In this document: piece after piece, positions 1 through 10,300 of the stretch
How positions within the stretch are numbered: position 1 is the stretch's first letter
Layout of the letters: each line of letters opens with the position of its first letter
Position numbers and translations under genes: made by a program
Notes under the pieces: model-generated
Told to the model about the DNA's origin: nothing
What the model saw: the letters and a program-made list of their open reading frames with translations, nothing else
The model's database searches: none
Assembly (NCBI GenBank): GCA_023127905.1
Contig: JAGMEZ010000300.1
Span: forward strand, 1 to 12,680
Direction: 5' to 3'
From: Caldifarciminota bacterium
GTDB lineage: Bacteria; Hydrothermota; E44-bin80
Length of the DNA stretch: 12,680 nucleotides

Positions 1-3000
1 AATATAGCTGCGTTAATTATAGTGTGGGAATCAACGACCTTTTACTGGAACCCAAGACCACATATACGGTTACTTTGAAACAGGGTTTGAAAGATGTATA
101 TGATCAAAAGATAGAAAATCCGCAGGATGTTACATTTACTACTGGAGATCTTACTCCAAAGATGTGGGGTCCGAGCGGTTACCAGATTATTACCCCTAAT
201 ATAGAACCTACACTCGGGATAAAAACCGTCAATATAAATACCGTCTTTTACAAACTCCTGCGTTTGAGACCCAAGGATGTTCTGTTGCGCGAAAGATTAG
301 ATTATTATTATATGATAAACAAACTTATCTCTGAGATAAAAAGTGAAGAGATAAAAACTGATATTGAATTGAGTGACATTGGTGTAGGTAAAAAATATTT
401 CGACCTCAAACCCTATCTTAGAGGGGGGAAATATGGGGTCGTAGCATATGCCTTTCGCTCCCCCACAGTTCCATGTTACACCCATCCTATAAAATTTAAT
501 GGTCTCATCTTGAGAACAAATATCGGTATCTATACCCAGTTTCTACCTACATGTGGGGTTATTAAACTCAATCAACTTACCGATGGTCTGCCCATCCCTA
601 AAGCAAAGGTTAGAATCTATCGTGAGGACGACCTGCCAAGATTAGAGAAGATTTGGGACTTGATTACTGATACCCATATAAAAAAGATCCGCCCTTGCTT
701 TGAAGGTATGACGGATTCCAATGGTCTATTAACATTATCAGCCAAAGAGATTGCCAGATGTACTAAAAGGAGGATAAGAAGCAAAATTTTAAACGAACTT
801 TATCCACCAGAAGCAGACCCGGATGATATTCTCTATGACCAGGAGCGATTCGGATTTGCTGAACCGCCGAGGTTGCTCATTATAGCGGAAAAAGGAGAGG
901 ACTGGACATTCCTTCAGACACAACGCAGTGGATATCCTTCTATATGGAGTTTCGGTGTATCGACTGATTGGGAAGCAGAGCGCCCCATCTCTCGTGGGAC
1001 CATCTTTTCAGACCAGAACCTGTACCGTCCAGGTGATACGGTTAAAATGAAGGGCGTGTCCCGATACCTTCTTTACGGAAAACTTCTAAATGGGAAAGGG
1101 TTGGAGTACAAGATAAAACTTTATGACCCTAATGGAGCAGAAAAGGAGATTGGCAAGGTCAAGGTGAACGAGTTTGGAACCTTCAATTTTGATATACCTA
1201 CCAAAAATGGACAGACATTGGGATACTATCGGGTGGTTGCTGAGACTCCCTATGATGGTTTAAGATTCCATGGTGGGTTCCGATTAGCTGAATTCAGAGT
1301 GCCAGAGTTTGAGGTCACTATGGATGTAGATAAGAAAGTAGCCCTGCCAAAAGAACGAATTCTGATTTCATGGGAGGGAAAATACTATTTTGGAGCACCA
1401 ATGTCAGGAGCAAAATCCACTCTTAACATTACACGAAGACGCACCTATTTTAGACCAAAAGGGTGGGAAGACTTTTCTTTCGGTTTGCCTAGATATTTAG
1501 ATAAGAAAAAAGTCTCCCTCAGCGGCAGATATCTTAGAAAGACTATCAATCTCAATAAAAGAGGTAATGGATCTAAAATTATAAGATTGCGCAGAGACGA
1601 TGTTCCCTATCCAATTACCTATCATTGCGATGTGGAAGTAGAGGATGTCTCAAAACAGACATCTTCTGCCAATAAAAGCCTCACGCTACTTCCTGATAAT
1701 CGTCTCATCGGGATAAAACTTTCTGATTGGATCGTAGCAAAGAAGAGTAGTGTTAAAGTTTCTGTAATAGTCTGTTCGCCAGAAGGTAAAGTTTTAACCA
1801 ACATCCCTATCAATGTAAAATTGATAAAAAGAGAATACCATTCTGTAAAGACAGAAGGACCTGATGGTAAGTTCAGGATTGAACACACGGTGGTTAAGAA
1901 GGTTGTCCAGACAAAAGAGATAATGAGTAGTAAGAAACCTGTAGAAGTCACATTGACACCTGATGAAGCAGGTTCTTTTATTGTTCTTGCCGAGTTGAAG
2001 AAAAAGCCAGATAGTGGAACGGCTGCTGCAACCGCACTCTGGGTCGCTGGGGAGGATTATGTCCCCTGGGAAGAGACAGGAGAAGATAAATTGGAAATTA
2101 TTCTGGATAAAAAAGAGTATAAGATGGGAGATTCTGCAGTAGTTTTTATAAAATCACCTTTTCCTGAGGCAGAACTCTTCTTCACCGTATGCCGTGAAAG
2201 GATATTCTTACAAGATACGAAAAGAATCAAAGGTAGTGGATACACTTATCGTTTCCAGATAACCGAAGACATGCTGCCAAATGCTTATGTAGGTGCAGTC
2301 CTTTATCGGTTAGGAGAACCCATCGTTCCAGTGGAAGAGGAGAAGGGAAAGCACCTTGAAAAGATTGGGTTTGCCCAATTCAACGTCTCTACATCTGATA
2401 AATATCTCGATGTTGCAATTAAACCATCTCGGGAAAAATTGAGACCATCTGAAAAGTTAAATGTAGATATAAAGGTTACACGCTCACATAAAAAGGGACA
2501 CAGGAGTGAATTGACCGTTATGGTTGTTGATGAAGCGGTGTTATCCTTGACTGGCTATACCCCACCTGACCTGGTCAAAATTGTATATAGTCATAGAGGT
2601 CTATCGGTTAGAGTAAATGATAATCGCCCGTTCATCATCACGGAAGAAGAACTACTGCAAAAAGGTACCGGCTATGGGGGTGGATTGATGGGAGAAATTG
2701 CCGGTACAAGGGTAAGAAAGAAATTTCTGAAACTTGCATATTATAACCCTAATTTAATTACTGATGAGAATGGAAAGGTCAGTTTCAGTTTCAAAGTTCC
2801 CGATAATCTTACCACTTGGAAAATTATGGTAGTAGCGGTAGGAGAGGAGAATTTGTTTGGTTATGGAGACAAAAAAGTAGTCGTTACCCAACCTTTTATA
2901 CTAAGACCAGTTTTCCCAAGATTTGCCAGAATTGGGGACGAATTTTTCTCTGGTGTAGCCGTAACTAATCTTACAGAAGCGAGTGGAGAAGTGGATGTAA

Positions 3001-4895
3001 AAGCAGATATCTCAGGCAATTCGCTGATTTTCAAAAAGAATGAAATGGAGAAGAAAGGTGTGCATATAAAAGTGGGAGAGTCAAAGACTGTGCTCTTTCC
3101 ATTTAGTGCAAAGGGAGTTGGTAAATCTACACTCAAATTTACCGCCTACTTTAACGGTATCTATGATGGCAAAAAACTCAAAGAGTCGGATGCCTTGCAA
3201 ATACTATTTGGGGTTCAGGACCTCTTAGCAACAGAAACCGTTGTGGCGGTTGGAGAGACAAAAGATAAGTCAAGACAGCAGATTAAACTCGACGATACGA
3301 TTAGAAAGGATACAGGGGGATTAAACATACTTCTTTCTAGTACGGCATTGACCAATATTGGTGAAGGGGCTAAATATTTAGTCAACTATCCTTATGGCTG
3401 TCTGGAACAGACTTTGAGCAGGCTGTTAGCCCTCATCCAATTGAAGTTTTTATCGGATAAATATGGATTCTCTTTACAGGCGGTTAAGCCAGTAGATAAG
3501 GTAATAAAAGCGAACATCAGAAAAGTTCTACTTATGCAGAATACCGATGGAGGATTCAAATTCTGGCCTACAAGTTGGGAATCTGACTGTTATCTTTCCC
3601 CTTATGTGGCGTATCTTTTTAAAAGGAGTAGTGAACTCGGTTATAAAATTCCAAAAGAGAATGAAGATAAATTATTGAACTTTCTCGATAGGACATTGAG
3701 AAATCCTTGCTATCCACTTTACACATGGAAAGAACTTGCAGAGTACAGGATAAATATTCTTATGGGGATGCATTATCTGGGTCGCAAAGATGAGACCTAT
3801 TTTGAGGAATACTTTAACCGTAGAAATGAATTGAGTTATGGGGCACAGATAAGTCTTGCATACCTGCTCTTCCAATCGCCAAATTGGAAAAAAGAGGCGT
3901 ATAAACTACTTAAAGAGATTAAAAATGGTATGTTCATCACCGCTCAGACAGCCCATTTTGAATCCCCAAAAGAACTCCCCCCCTCATGGCTTTTTATGTA
4001 TTCACCGACAATAACCACTTCAGAAGCTATCAAACTATTCTTGGAAATGGAGCCCGAAAGTGAATATATAGCAAAAATGGCAAGATATATCTTAAATGCG
4101 AGAAAGAATGGGAGATGGAGAAATACTTACGAGAATGCCATGGCAATAGATGGACTGGTAGAAATCTCTTTAAAAAGAGAGGCTAAACCACCCAATTATA
4201 CAGCCAAAATATTCATCGCAGGAGAAGAGGTGCTAAAACATCTATTTAAAGGCTACACATATAAACCCTGCGAAAAATTTATACCAACATTAAAGCTCCC
4301 AAAAGGGTTGAATAATATAGAAATATCCAAGAAAGGTAGTGGATTTTTGTACTATACACTTTCTTACTCTTATCGGTTAAAAGGACCTCAAGCAGCTCGA
4401 ATGGAGGGGTTTTCTATTAAGAGAACGGTTAGAAACAAAGAGACTGGGAGGATTATAGTGAAGTATGAGAAAGAACCACCTAGGCAGGTTGAAATTAATG
4501 CTGGGGATGTCTTAGAGGTAGAGTTGGAATTTTCGGTTTCTCAGACAGGCTATCATTTAGTCATCGATGAACCAATTCCTGCAGGATTAGAGGCAATAGA
4601 TGCCTCTTTGAAAACTACCTCCACGAGGTATCAAGCAGATTCTTATGAGAGGGTACATCGGGGTTATGATTACGCAAGAGGTTACTGGGGTAATCCTATA
4701 AACCATACAGAACTGCGGGACGACCGAGTCGGGCTCTTTGCCGATGCTATTAGACCAGGAATATATAAATATAGATATCTCTTACGGGCAACGACTTCTG
4801 GCATATTCTTATGGCCAGGTGCCAGGGTGTTTTTGATGTATGAACCAGAACAATTCGGGACGAGTGCCGAAGGATTTATATCTGTGTCAAAATGA
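1..4895 (+). CDS. Alpha-2-macroglobulin family protein, 5'-truncated by the window edge
   Basis: Bacterial alpha-2-macroglobulins are large periplasmic or outer-membrane-anchored protease traps: a protease cuts the bait region, the protein rearranges, and a reactive thioester captures the attacker. The reading frame is open to base 3 with no stop, so the GTG at 24 is not the real start; the N-terminus and any lipobox lie outside. Visible in order: the end of a bacterial Ig-like (Big_5-type) domain (to about 150); macroglobulin domains, including the MG2 signature YRPGD at 1023-1037; a bait-region domain from about 2085 to VVDEAVLSL at 2523-2549; a Gly-rich linker at 2661-2726; the A2M core domain at about 2730-3000; a thioester domain from about 3320, with the intact motif GCLEQ (Cys at 3399-3401, Gln at 3408-3410); and a C-terminal MG10-type domain to the end. 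At least 1,630 residues are visible, consistent with full-length bacterial members of about 1,500-1,900. Its stop codon overlaps the pbpC start. The family call is secure; the anchoring mode cannot be seen. Confidence 0.95.
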   Translation, partial: YSCVNYSVGINDLLLEPKTTYTVTLKQGLKDVYDQKIENPQDVTFTTGDLTPKMWGPSGYQIITPNIEPTLGIKTVNINTVFYKLLRLRPKDVLLRERLDYYYMINKLISEIKSEEIKTDIELSDIGVGKKYFDLKPYLRGGKYGVVAYAFRSPTVPCYTHPIKFNGLILRTNIGIYTQFLPTCGVIKLNQLTDGLPIPKAKVRIYREDDLPRLEKIWDLITDTHIKKIRPCFEGMTDSNGLLTLSAKEIARCTKRRIRSKILNELYPPEADPDDILYDQERFGFAEPPRLLIIAEKGEDWTFLQTQRSGYPSIWSFGVSTDWEAERPISRGTIFSDQNLYRPGDTVKMKGVSRYLLYGKLLNGKGLEYKIKLYDPNGAEKEIGKVKVNEFGTFNFDIPTKNGQTLGYYRVVAETPYDGLRFHGGFRLAEFRVPEFEVTMDVDKKVALPKERILISWEGKYYFGAPMSGAKSTLNITRRRTYFRPKGWEDFSFGLPRYLDKKKVSLSGRYLRKTINLNKRGNGSKIIRLRRDDVPYPITYHCDVEVEDVSKQTSSANKSLTLLPDNRLIGIKLSDWIVAKKSSVKVSVIVCSPEGKVLTNIPINVKLIKREYHSVKTEGPDGKFRIEHTVVKKVVQTKEIMSSKKPVEVTLTPDEAGSFIVLAELKKKPDSGTAAATALWVAGEDYVPWEETGEDKLEIILDKKEYKMGDSAVVFIKSPFPEAELFFTVCRERIFLQDTKRIKGSGYTYRFQITEDMLPNAYVGAVLYRLGEPIVPVEEEKGKHLEKIGFAQFNVSTSDKYLDVAIKPSREKLRPSEKLNVDIKVTRSHKKGHRSELTVMVVDEAVLSLTGYTPPDLVKIVYSHRGLSVRVNDNRPFIITEEELLQKGTGYGGGLMGEIAGTRVRKKFLKLAYYNPNLITDENGKVSFSFKVPDNLTTWKIMVVAVGEENLFGYGDKKVVVTQPFILRPVFPRFARIGDEFFSGVAVTNLTEASGEVDVKADISGNSLIFKKNEMEKKGVHIKVGESKTVLFPFSAKGVGKSTLKFTAYFNGIYDGKKLKESDALQILFGVQDLLATETVVAVGETKDKSRQQIKLDDTIRKDTGGLNILLSSTALTNIGEGAKYLVNYPYGCLEQTLSRLLALIQLKFLSDKYGFSLQAVKPVDKVIKANIRKVLLMQNTDGGFKFWPTSWESDCYLSPYVAYLFKRSSELGYKIPKENEDKLLNFLDRTLRNPCYPLYTWKELAEYRINILMGMHYLGRKDETYFEEYFNRRNELSYGAQISLAYLLFQSPNWKKEAYKLLKEIKNGMFITAQTAHFESPKELPPSWLFMYSPTITTSEAIKLFLEMEPESEYIAKMARYILNARKNGRWRNTYENAMAIDGLVEISLKREAKPPNYTAKIFIAGEEVLKHLFKGYTYKPCEKFIPTLKLPKGLNNIEISKKGSGFLYYTLSYSYRLKGPQAARMEGFSIKRTVRNKETGRIIVKYEKEPPRQVEINAGDVLEVELEFSVSQTGYHLVIDEPIPAGLEAIDASLKTTSTRYQADSYERVHRGYDYARGYWGNPINHTELRDDRVGLFADAIRPGIYKYRYLLRATTSGIFLWPGARVFLMYEPEQFGTSAEGFISVSK

Positions 4896-7177
4896 ATTGG
4901 AAAAAATCATTAATAGTTATTGTTTGTGGATTCTTTGTCTTTGGATTGGGATTCCGTTTAACCCCGTATCTGTTTCCTATCAAAAAAAGTGATATAGAAC
5001 GAGAGAGCTTTCATTCGGTGAAATTCTATGACAGGTATGGAAATTTGCTCCAGGAAGTGCTTTCACAAAATTCTACACGGTCTGTTGAGGTGAGTATTGA
5101 TGAAATATCGCCATACTTTCTGGATGCAATCATTGCATCTGAGGATAAAGATTTCTACCAACATAAAGGTGTGGATTACAGAGCTGTTTTAAGGGCTATT
5201 TATCAGAATCTCAAATCGAAAAAAGTTGTTTCGGGTGCTTCTACTATTACACTCCAGCTGGCAAGGTTGATCAAACCTGGTGAAAGAACAGTGATGAAAA
5301 AGGTCAAAGAAGCATATTTTGCTTACAGGTTAGAGGCTGGAATGGATAAAAAATCCATTTTAGAAGAATATATAAATCGGCTCCCTATGGGAGGCAATCT
5401 CTATGGTGTAGAGGGTGCTGCAAAGGCTTACTTCGGTATACCATCATCAGATTTAACCCTTGCACAAGCTACTTTTTTAGCATCCATTCCCAATTCTCCT
5501 AATAAACTTAATCCATATCACAATTTAAAAGAAATAAAAAAACGGCAGAGATATGTACTTGAAAAAATGAATAAACAGGGATTGATTCCAAAAGAACGAA
5601 TTGAAGGAGTTTTGAAAGAGTATGTCTTGCTCAAACCTCAGATTTCATCCTTTTTGGCACCACATTTCGTCTTTCGCCTGATGCACATTCTGCAAAAAGA
5701 TGCACAAAAGGTAAGGACAACCATCGATTGTAAATTGCAAAAAATGGTAAAAGAACAGGTAAGCAAAGTTATATTTAGATTAAAGCGGTTTAATGTTACC
5801 AACGCTGCTGTCATACTATTCGATAATCATACGGGAGAGATATTGGCTTATGTAGGCTCTGCGGATTATTTTAATAAAGAGAATGAAGGTGAGAATAACG
5901 GTGTGAGTTCCACCAGACAGCCAGGTTCAACATTAAAGCCATTTCTATATCTGCTGGCAATGGAAGAAGGGTTTAATCCTACAACTGTTATCTCTGACAT
6001 ACCTACCTACTATCGAATGCCAAAGGGTATATACAGTCCTAAAAATTATTCAGATGAGTTTCATGGTCCTATGAGGCTAAGAGAGGCACTCGCCAATTCC
6101 CTCAATGTCCCCGCTGTGAAGGTTCTGGCTAAAATCGGCGTAGGTAAATTTTTAACCCGACTTAATGAATACGAATTTTATTCGCTGGACAGAGATGCGG
6201 ATTATTATGGAATTGGTCTAGTGCTCGGAGGGGGTGAAGTGACCCTGTATGAATTGACAAGAGCATATATGTGCCTGGCAAGGATGGGAAGTTTTATTCC
6301 AGTAAAAGATGTATTGACAATAAATGGGGAAAAACAGTCTGAATCCTTTGAAGGAAAAACTATCTCCACCCCAGCATTAAATTATTTAATTGCAGATATT
6401 TTGAGTGATAAATTTGCCCGAACATCAGAATTTGGATTCAATTCTGTCTTAAATTTGCCTTTTCAATGTGGGGTAAAGACGGGTACATCCTTCCGTTTCT
6501 GCGACAACTGGACCGTTGGTTTTACAAGAGACTATACATTAGGTATCTGGGTAGGAAATTTTGACCACTCTCCCATGCAAAAGGTATCAGGGATATCAGG
6601 TGCTGGACCTATATTCGCCAATATTATGCAAATGTTATACAATGATAAAAAATGGCCCGAAAAGTTTCCTTTGCCAGATGACCTTGTTAAAGTGCCAATC
6701 TGTCCCCTTTCAGGTAAAAGACCAACCCAAAACTGCCAATCAATTATCGAAGAGATTATCCCGGAGAGAGATTTGCTCTCCTATGAAAAAGATAGTTGTA
6801 ATATGCATATACATTATGGGAAAGAGGTCTTTACCGTTTTGCCTGCAAGGTATCGAGAATGGGCAGAAGAGATTGGGATAGAAATACTGCCGGTGGAACA
6901 TTTTCAACAACAAGAATTTACTATCTCCAATCCCAAAGATGGGGCTGTCTATCATAGGCTTTCAAACCTCTCACCAGAATATCAATCCATCAAATTTGAA
7001 CATAAAAGTTCAAATAAGGAAGAAAGAGTAAAATGGTTCTTAAATGGAGACTTTTTACGAACTACCTATATAGACCATACTTTTCTATGGCAGATAAAAC
7101 CCGGCAACTATACCTTAAAAGTAGTCTCCGAGAAAGATAAAAACTTATCCAACAGTATCGAGTTTACTGTTAAATAA
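4892..7177 (+). CDS. pbpC: Penicillin-binding protein 1C (bifunctional peptidoglycan glycosyltransferase/transpeptidase)
   Basis: This class A PBP polymerises lipid II into glycan strands and cross-links the stem peptides on the outer face of the inner membrane. The 761-residue protein has an uncleaved N-terminal membrane anchor (about residues 5-24). A GT51 glycosyltransferase domain follows, with the catalytic Glu84 in the motif EDKDFYQHKG and the further motifs SGASTITLQLAR (114-125) and NRLPMGGNLYG (162-172). The transpeptidase domain has SxxK at Ser346-Lys349 (nucleophile Ser346, codon 5927-5929), SxN at Ser403-Asn405 and KTG at 529-531. A Cys pair (CPLSG...NC, 604 and 615) and a C-terminal beta domain (about 675-760) match the BiPBP_C extension, which marks PBP1C rather than PBP1A or 1B. 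The ATG lies inside the preceding stop region (ATGA, 4892-4895). No good Shine-Dalgarno sits at normal spacing (the nearest purine stretch is about 17 bases away), so translational coupling to the macroglobulin is likely. Adjacency of these two genes is known from enterobacteria (yfhM-pbpC) and many other phyla. Confidence 0.95.
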   Translation: MNWKKSLIVIVCGFFVFGLGFRLTPYLFPIKKSDIERESFHSVKFYDRYGNLLQEVLSQNSTRSVEVSIDEISPYFLDAIIASEDKDFYQHKGVDYRAVLRAIYQNLKSKKVVSGASTITLQLARLIKPGERTVMKKVKEAYFAYRLEAGMDKKSILEEYINRLPMGGNLYGVEGAAKAYFGIPSSDLTLAQATFLASIPNSPNKLNPYHNLKEIKKRQRYVLEKMNKQGLIPKERIEGVLKEYVLLKPQISSFLAPHFVFRLMHILQKDAQKVRTTIDCKLQKMVKEQVSKVIFRLKRFNVTNAAVILFDNHTGEILAYVGSADYFNKENEGENNGVSSTRQPGSTLKPFLYLLAMEEGFNPTTVISDIPTYYRMPKGIYSPKNYSDEFHGPMRLREALANSLNVPAVKVLAKIGVGKFLTRLNEYEFYSLDRDADYYGIGLVLGGGEVTLYELTRAYMCLARMGSFIPVKDVLTINGEKQSESFEGKTISTPALNYLIADILSDKFARTSEFGFNSVLNLPFQCGVKTGTSFRFCDNWTVGFTRDYTLGIWVGNFDHSPMQKVSGISGAGPIFANIMQMLYNDKKWPEKFPLPDDLVKVPICPLSGKRPTQNCQSIIEEIIPERDLLSYEKDSCNMHIHYGKEVFTVLPARYREWAEEIGIEILPVEHFQQQEFTISNPKDGAVYHRLSNLSPEYQSIKFEHKSSNKEERVKWFLNGDFLRTTYIDHTFLWQIKPGNYTLKVVSEKDKNLSNSIEFTVK

Positions 7178-7230
7178 AGAAGAAATTTTAGAGATTCCTC
7201 AATTCCTCCTTTTTTATATCCTTTAGGTAG

Positions 7231-7286
7231 GACGGTCGACGGGGCCAGGTTGACCCCGTAGTCGTAGTCCCGTCAGTTAATTTTTT
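7231..7286 (+). terminator. Probable intrinsic terminator of the macroglobulin-pbpC operon
   Basis: A GC-rich imperfect hairpin begins 53 bases after the pbpC stop. The outer arms are GACGG (7231-7235) and CCGTC (7270-7274). The inner arms are ACGGGG (7239-7244) and CCCCGT (7254-7259), around a 9-base loop. A T-rich tract with six consecutive T (7281-7286) follows on the plus strand. The asymmetric internal loop and the 6-base gap before the T-run make it a non-ideal terminator. It carries no T-run on the minus side, so it would not obviously serve the convergent gene. It could instead be a remnant of a dispersed palindromic repeat that happens to terminate transcription. Confidence 0.5.
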
Positions 7287-7312
7287 CAAAAAATGGGGCA
7301 AGAAGTTTCTTA

Positions 7313-10300
7313 CTATTTTCTCATTTTCAGAATCTTTACTGTACAATCGTAGATTTTTCTTTCTTTGTTACTTGCCTCAAATCTCAGGAAGTAAACACCC
7401 CCAGGTAAATTCCTTCCAGAAATATTCTTACCGTTGAAGATAAAGGAATGAAAACCTGCTTTTACATTACCCTCAAAAACTTTATTTACGAGTCTTCCAC
7501 TGACATCGTAAACCAAAAGCCTTATTTTGGAATCTGTAGGTAATGCCAGTTTAACATATCCCCTTCCTATGAATGGATTGGGTAAAAATCCTTGCAGGGC
7601 AAATTCCTTTGGTAATTGATCTTGCAGAAATTCCTCTTCAATCCCCTGCAAAGCAATTGCAAACGAATCACTTGTATAAGAGATAGCAGAGTTTGCGCTG
7701 CTCTCTAATTTCACTCGGCAATCCTCAGATGAGATTCCGGAGGCGATTGTCCATTCATAATTACCCTGATTCTGCTGATTAGCCACGATCTGATCCCAAT
7801 CAGTACCCCCATTCAATGAATAAAATAGATTAACCTGTTGTATACCTCCCAGACAATTCCAGGTTATATAATACTTTCTATCACTAAACCATAAATTACC
7901 AAATGCAGGTGATGTAATATCAACAATTGGAGGGGAGATATTAAATGTATCACTTGTGGCAAAAACAGAGGGTTGTGAATTGTTACCGATCTTTATACCA
8001 GCAAGATCTGAGGGTGCTTCAGGAAGAGTCCATTCATAGCGACCATTATTAGTAACATTGGTTGCAATAACGATCCAATTCTGTCCACCATCAAGGGAAT
8101 ACCATAAATCAGCATAACTAAAGGAACCCTTTGTTCTCCAGGTTATATAATATTTTCTTCCAGCAATTAATGTATCACTGAAGATGGGAGAAGTGACAGT
8201 GATTCCCTGAGGAAGAATTGAAAACATTTCACTTATATTATATACACTTGGATTTTGTGGATTTGTCATTCTCACCAAACAACTGTCAGAATTCGCAGTA
8301 GGGATTGTCCATTCATAACTTCCATTGTTCGTAGCATTTGTCTGGATATAGCTCCAGTTGTTGCCGTTATCAACAGAATATTCAATGTCAACATGTGAAA
8401 ATGTCCCAGTCCATTTCCAGGTGATATAGTATTTTCTACCGGAGATAAGAGCGTCATTTGTCTTTGGTGATGTTATCTCGATGGTCTGTAATGGTATTCT
8501 AAACAATTCACCTGTATCGAAAACATTCAAATTATCATGATTTGACACCTTAACAAGACAGCTATCCGAGGGTGTATTTGGTATGGTCCACTCATATTTA
8601 GAAGAATTGCTTGTATTCTCTATTATTGGATTCCACGAACTGCCATTATCATAAGAGTATTCAATCTTCACATTTGAGATTACACCTGTATACCACCAGG
8701 TTATATAATATTTTCTTCCAATAACCCATTGGTCATTTAATACAGGGGAGGTCACAGTTACTGTTTGGGGAACGAGCAAGAATGTATCACTAAGTCCATA
8801 GACAGCAAGATTCGCAGAGTTTATCACCCTGACAACAGTAAGATTACTCGGTGTATTAGGAATTGTCCACTGGTAATATTGATTATTTGTAACCGATGTG
8901 GCAATGGGTATCCAGCTTGACCCTCCATCGATTGAATATTCTATGTTCACAGAGGAGAAAACACCTGTGTAATCCCATGTAATGTAATATTTCCTCCCCA
9001 CGATAAAACTATCACTCGCGACTGGATAACTAATTTCTATCGTCTGTGGTTTTATTGTAAATGTATCGCTTATTGTAACAACATTTCCATTCTCTTGGTT
9101 CCTTATCCGGATAAGACACTGAGTAGAAGGACTATTAGGAACTGTCCATTCATACACACCATCATTGGCAGTAGGTGATGCTATATTGACCCAATCACTT
9201 CCTCCATTATAAGAGTAATCAATAACTGCATTATTAAAATCACCGGTCCAATTCCAGAGGATGAAATATTTCCTTCCAACCATCCACTCTTTTATTGATG
9301 TTGGAGATTTGATTTCTATCTCCTGAAGAACGATTGAGAAATTGTCACTTATATCAGAGGCAGTTCCGTTGACATCCTCTGCCAATATCCTGCAATTATC
9401 AGTTACATAATTGGGAACTGTCCATTCATATTTATGTTGACCATTTGGAACGGTCGCAATGCCAATCCAGGGTCCGCCATCAATTGAGTAGTACAGACTT
9501 ACCTGGTTTGGAGATGCGAAATTTACACTGTGCCAGGTAATACAACATTTACCTCCGACCGGAAAGGAATCGCCTGTAACTGGCGCAAGAATACGGAGGG
9601 ATTGGGTAAGAGAAGAGGTATCAGCAATAGTAAAGGGGTTACTTATATCAAAGACACCCGTATTCTGATTACTTACCACCATAATTTGTGCATTATTTGA
9701 GACAATTGTATCACAGGTCCAGACATAATAACCAGTATTATTTGTAGAAGCTACCACATTCTGCCATGAACCACCACCGTCTGTTGAATACCGAATTCTA
9801 ACAGTAGGAAAACCACCTGTCCATCTCCAGTATATCGGATGCTTACGCTCTATGAAGAAGGAGTCTCCTAGTGCTGGTCTTCTTACATATATTGTGGCGT
9901 CAACAATATTAAAACTTGCATCGCTCACATCAAAGCAATCAATGTCAGCAGTATTTATGATCTTAATAAGACAGGTAGACCATACTCCACTTGGCACAGT
10001 CCAGTTGTAACTTCCATCATTGGTTGTACTGGTTGTTATCGTCTGCCAATTCATTCCTTCATCGATTGAATACTGGAGCATAACGGTAGAGAAATTGCCA
10101 TTCCAATCCCAGATAATCTCCATATTATCTCCCTCAATGATATTCTCTCCTCCATTGGGATGGATTACATTTATGGTTGGTCTTACAATCTTGAATACCT
10201 GACTCAATACATAACAGTTGGCATCACCATTGTTTGTTATCTTTATACCGCAGGAGTCGGATATAAAATAAGGGATACTAAAATAGTGGCTACCATCGTT

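Noticed and set aside
24..26. GTG as the start codon of the macroglobulin gene
   Set aside because: The frame stays open to the window edge and the sequence begins inside a recognisable Ig-like domain with no signal peptide, so the true start is upstream.
198..4895. Minus-strand open frames antisense to the macroglobulin gene (for example 1622-1951, 2861-3136)
   Set aside because: They are short, with no domain features, and lie opposite well-conserved macroglobulin domains.
6561..6881. A 106-codon plus-strand frame inside pbpC
   Set aside because: It overlaps the conserved transpeptidase and Cys-pair region of PBP1C in another frame and has no recognisable features.
7281..7311. Intrinsic terminator for the repeat gene on the minus strand
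   Set aside because: The AAGAA/TTCTT arms at 7300-7311 leave only a 2-base loop and are AT-rich; the T6 that follows is suggestive, but the stem is too weak to call.
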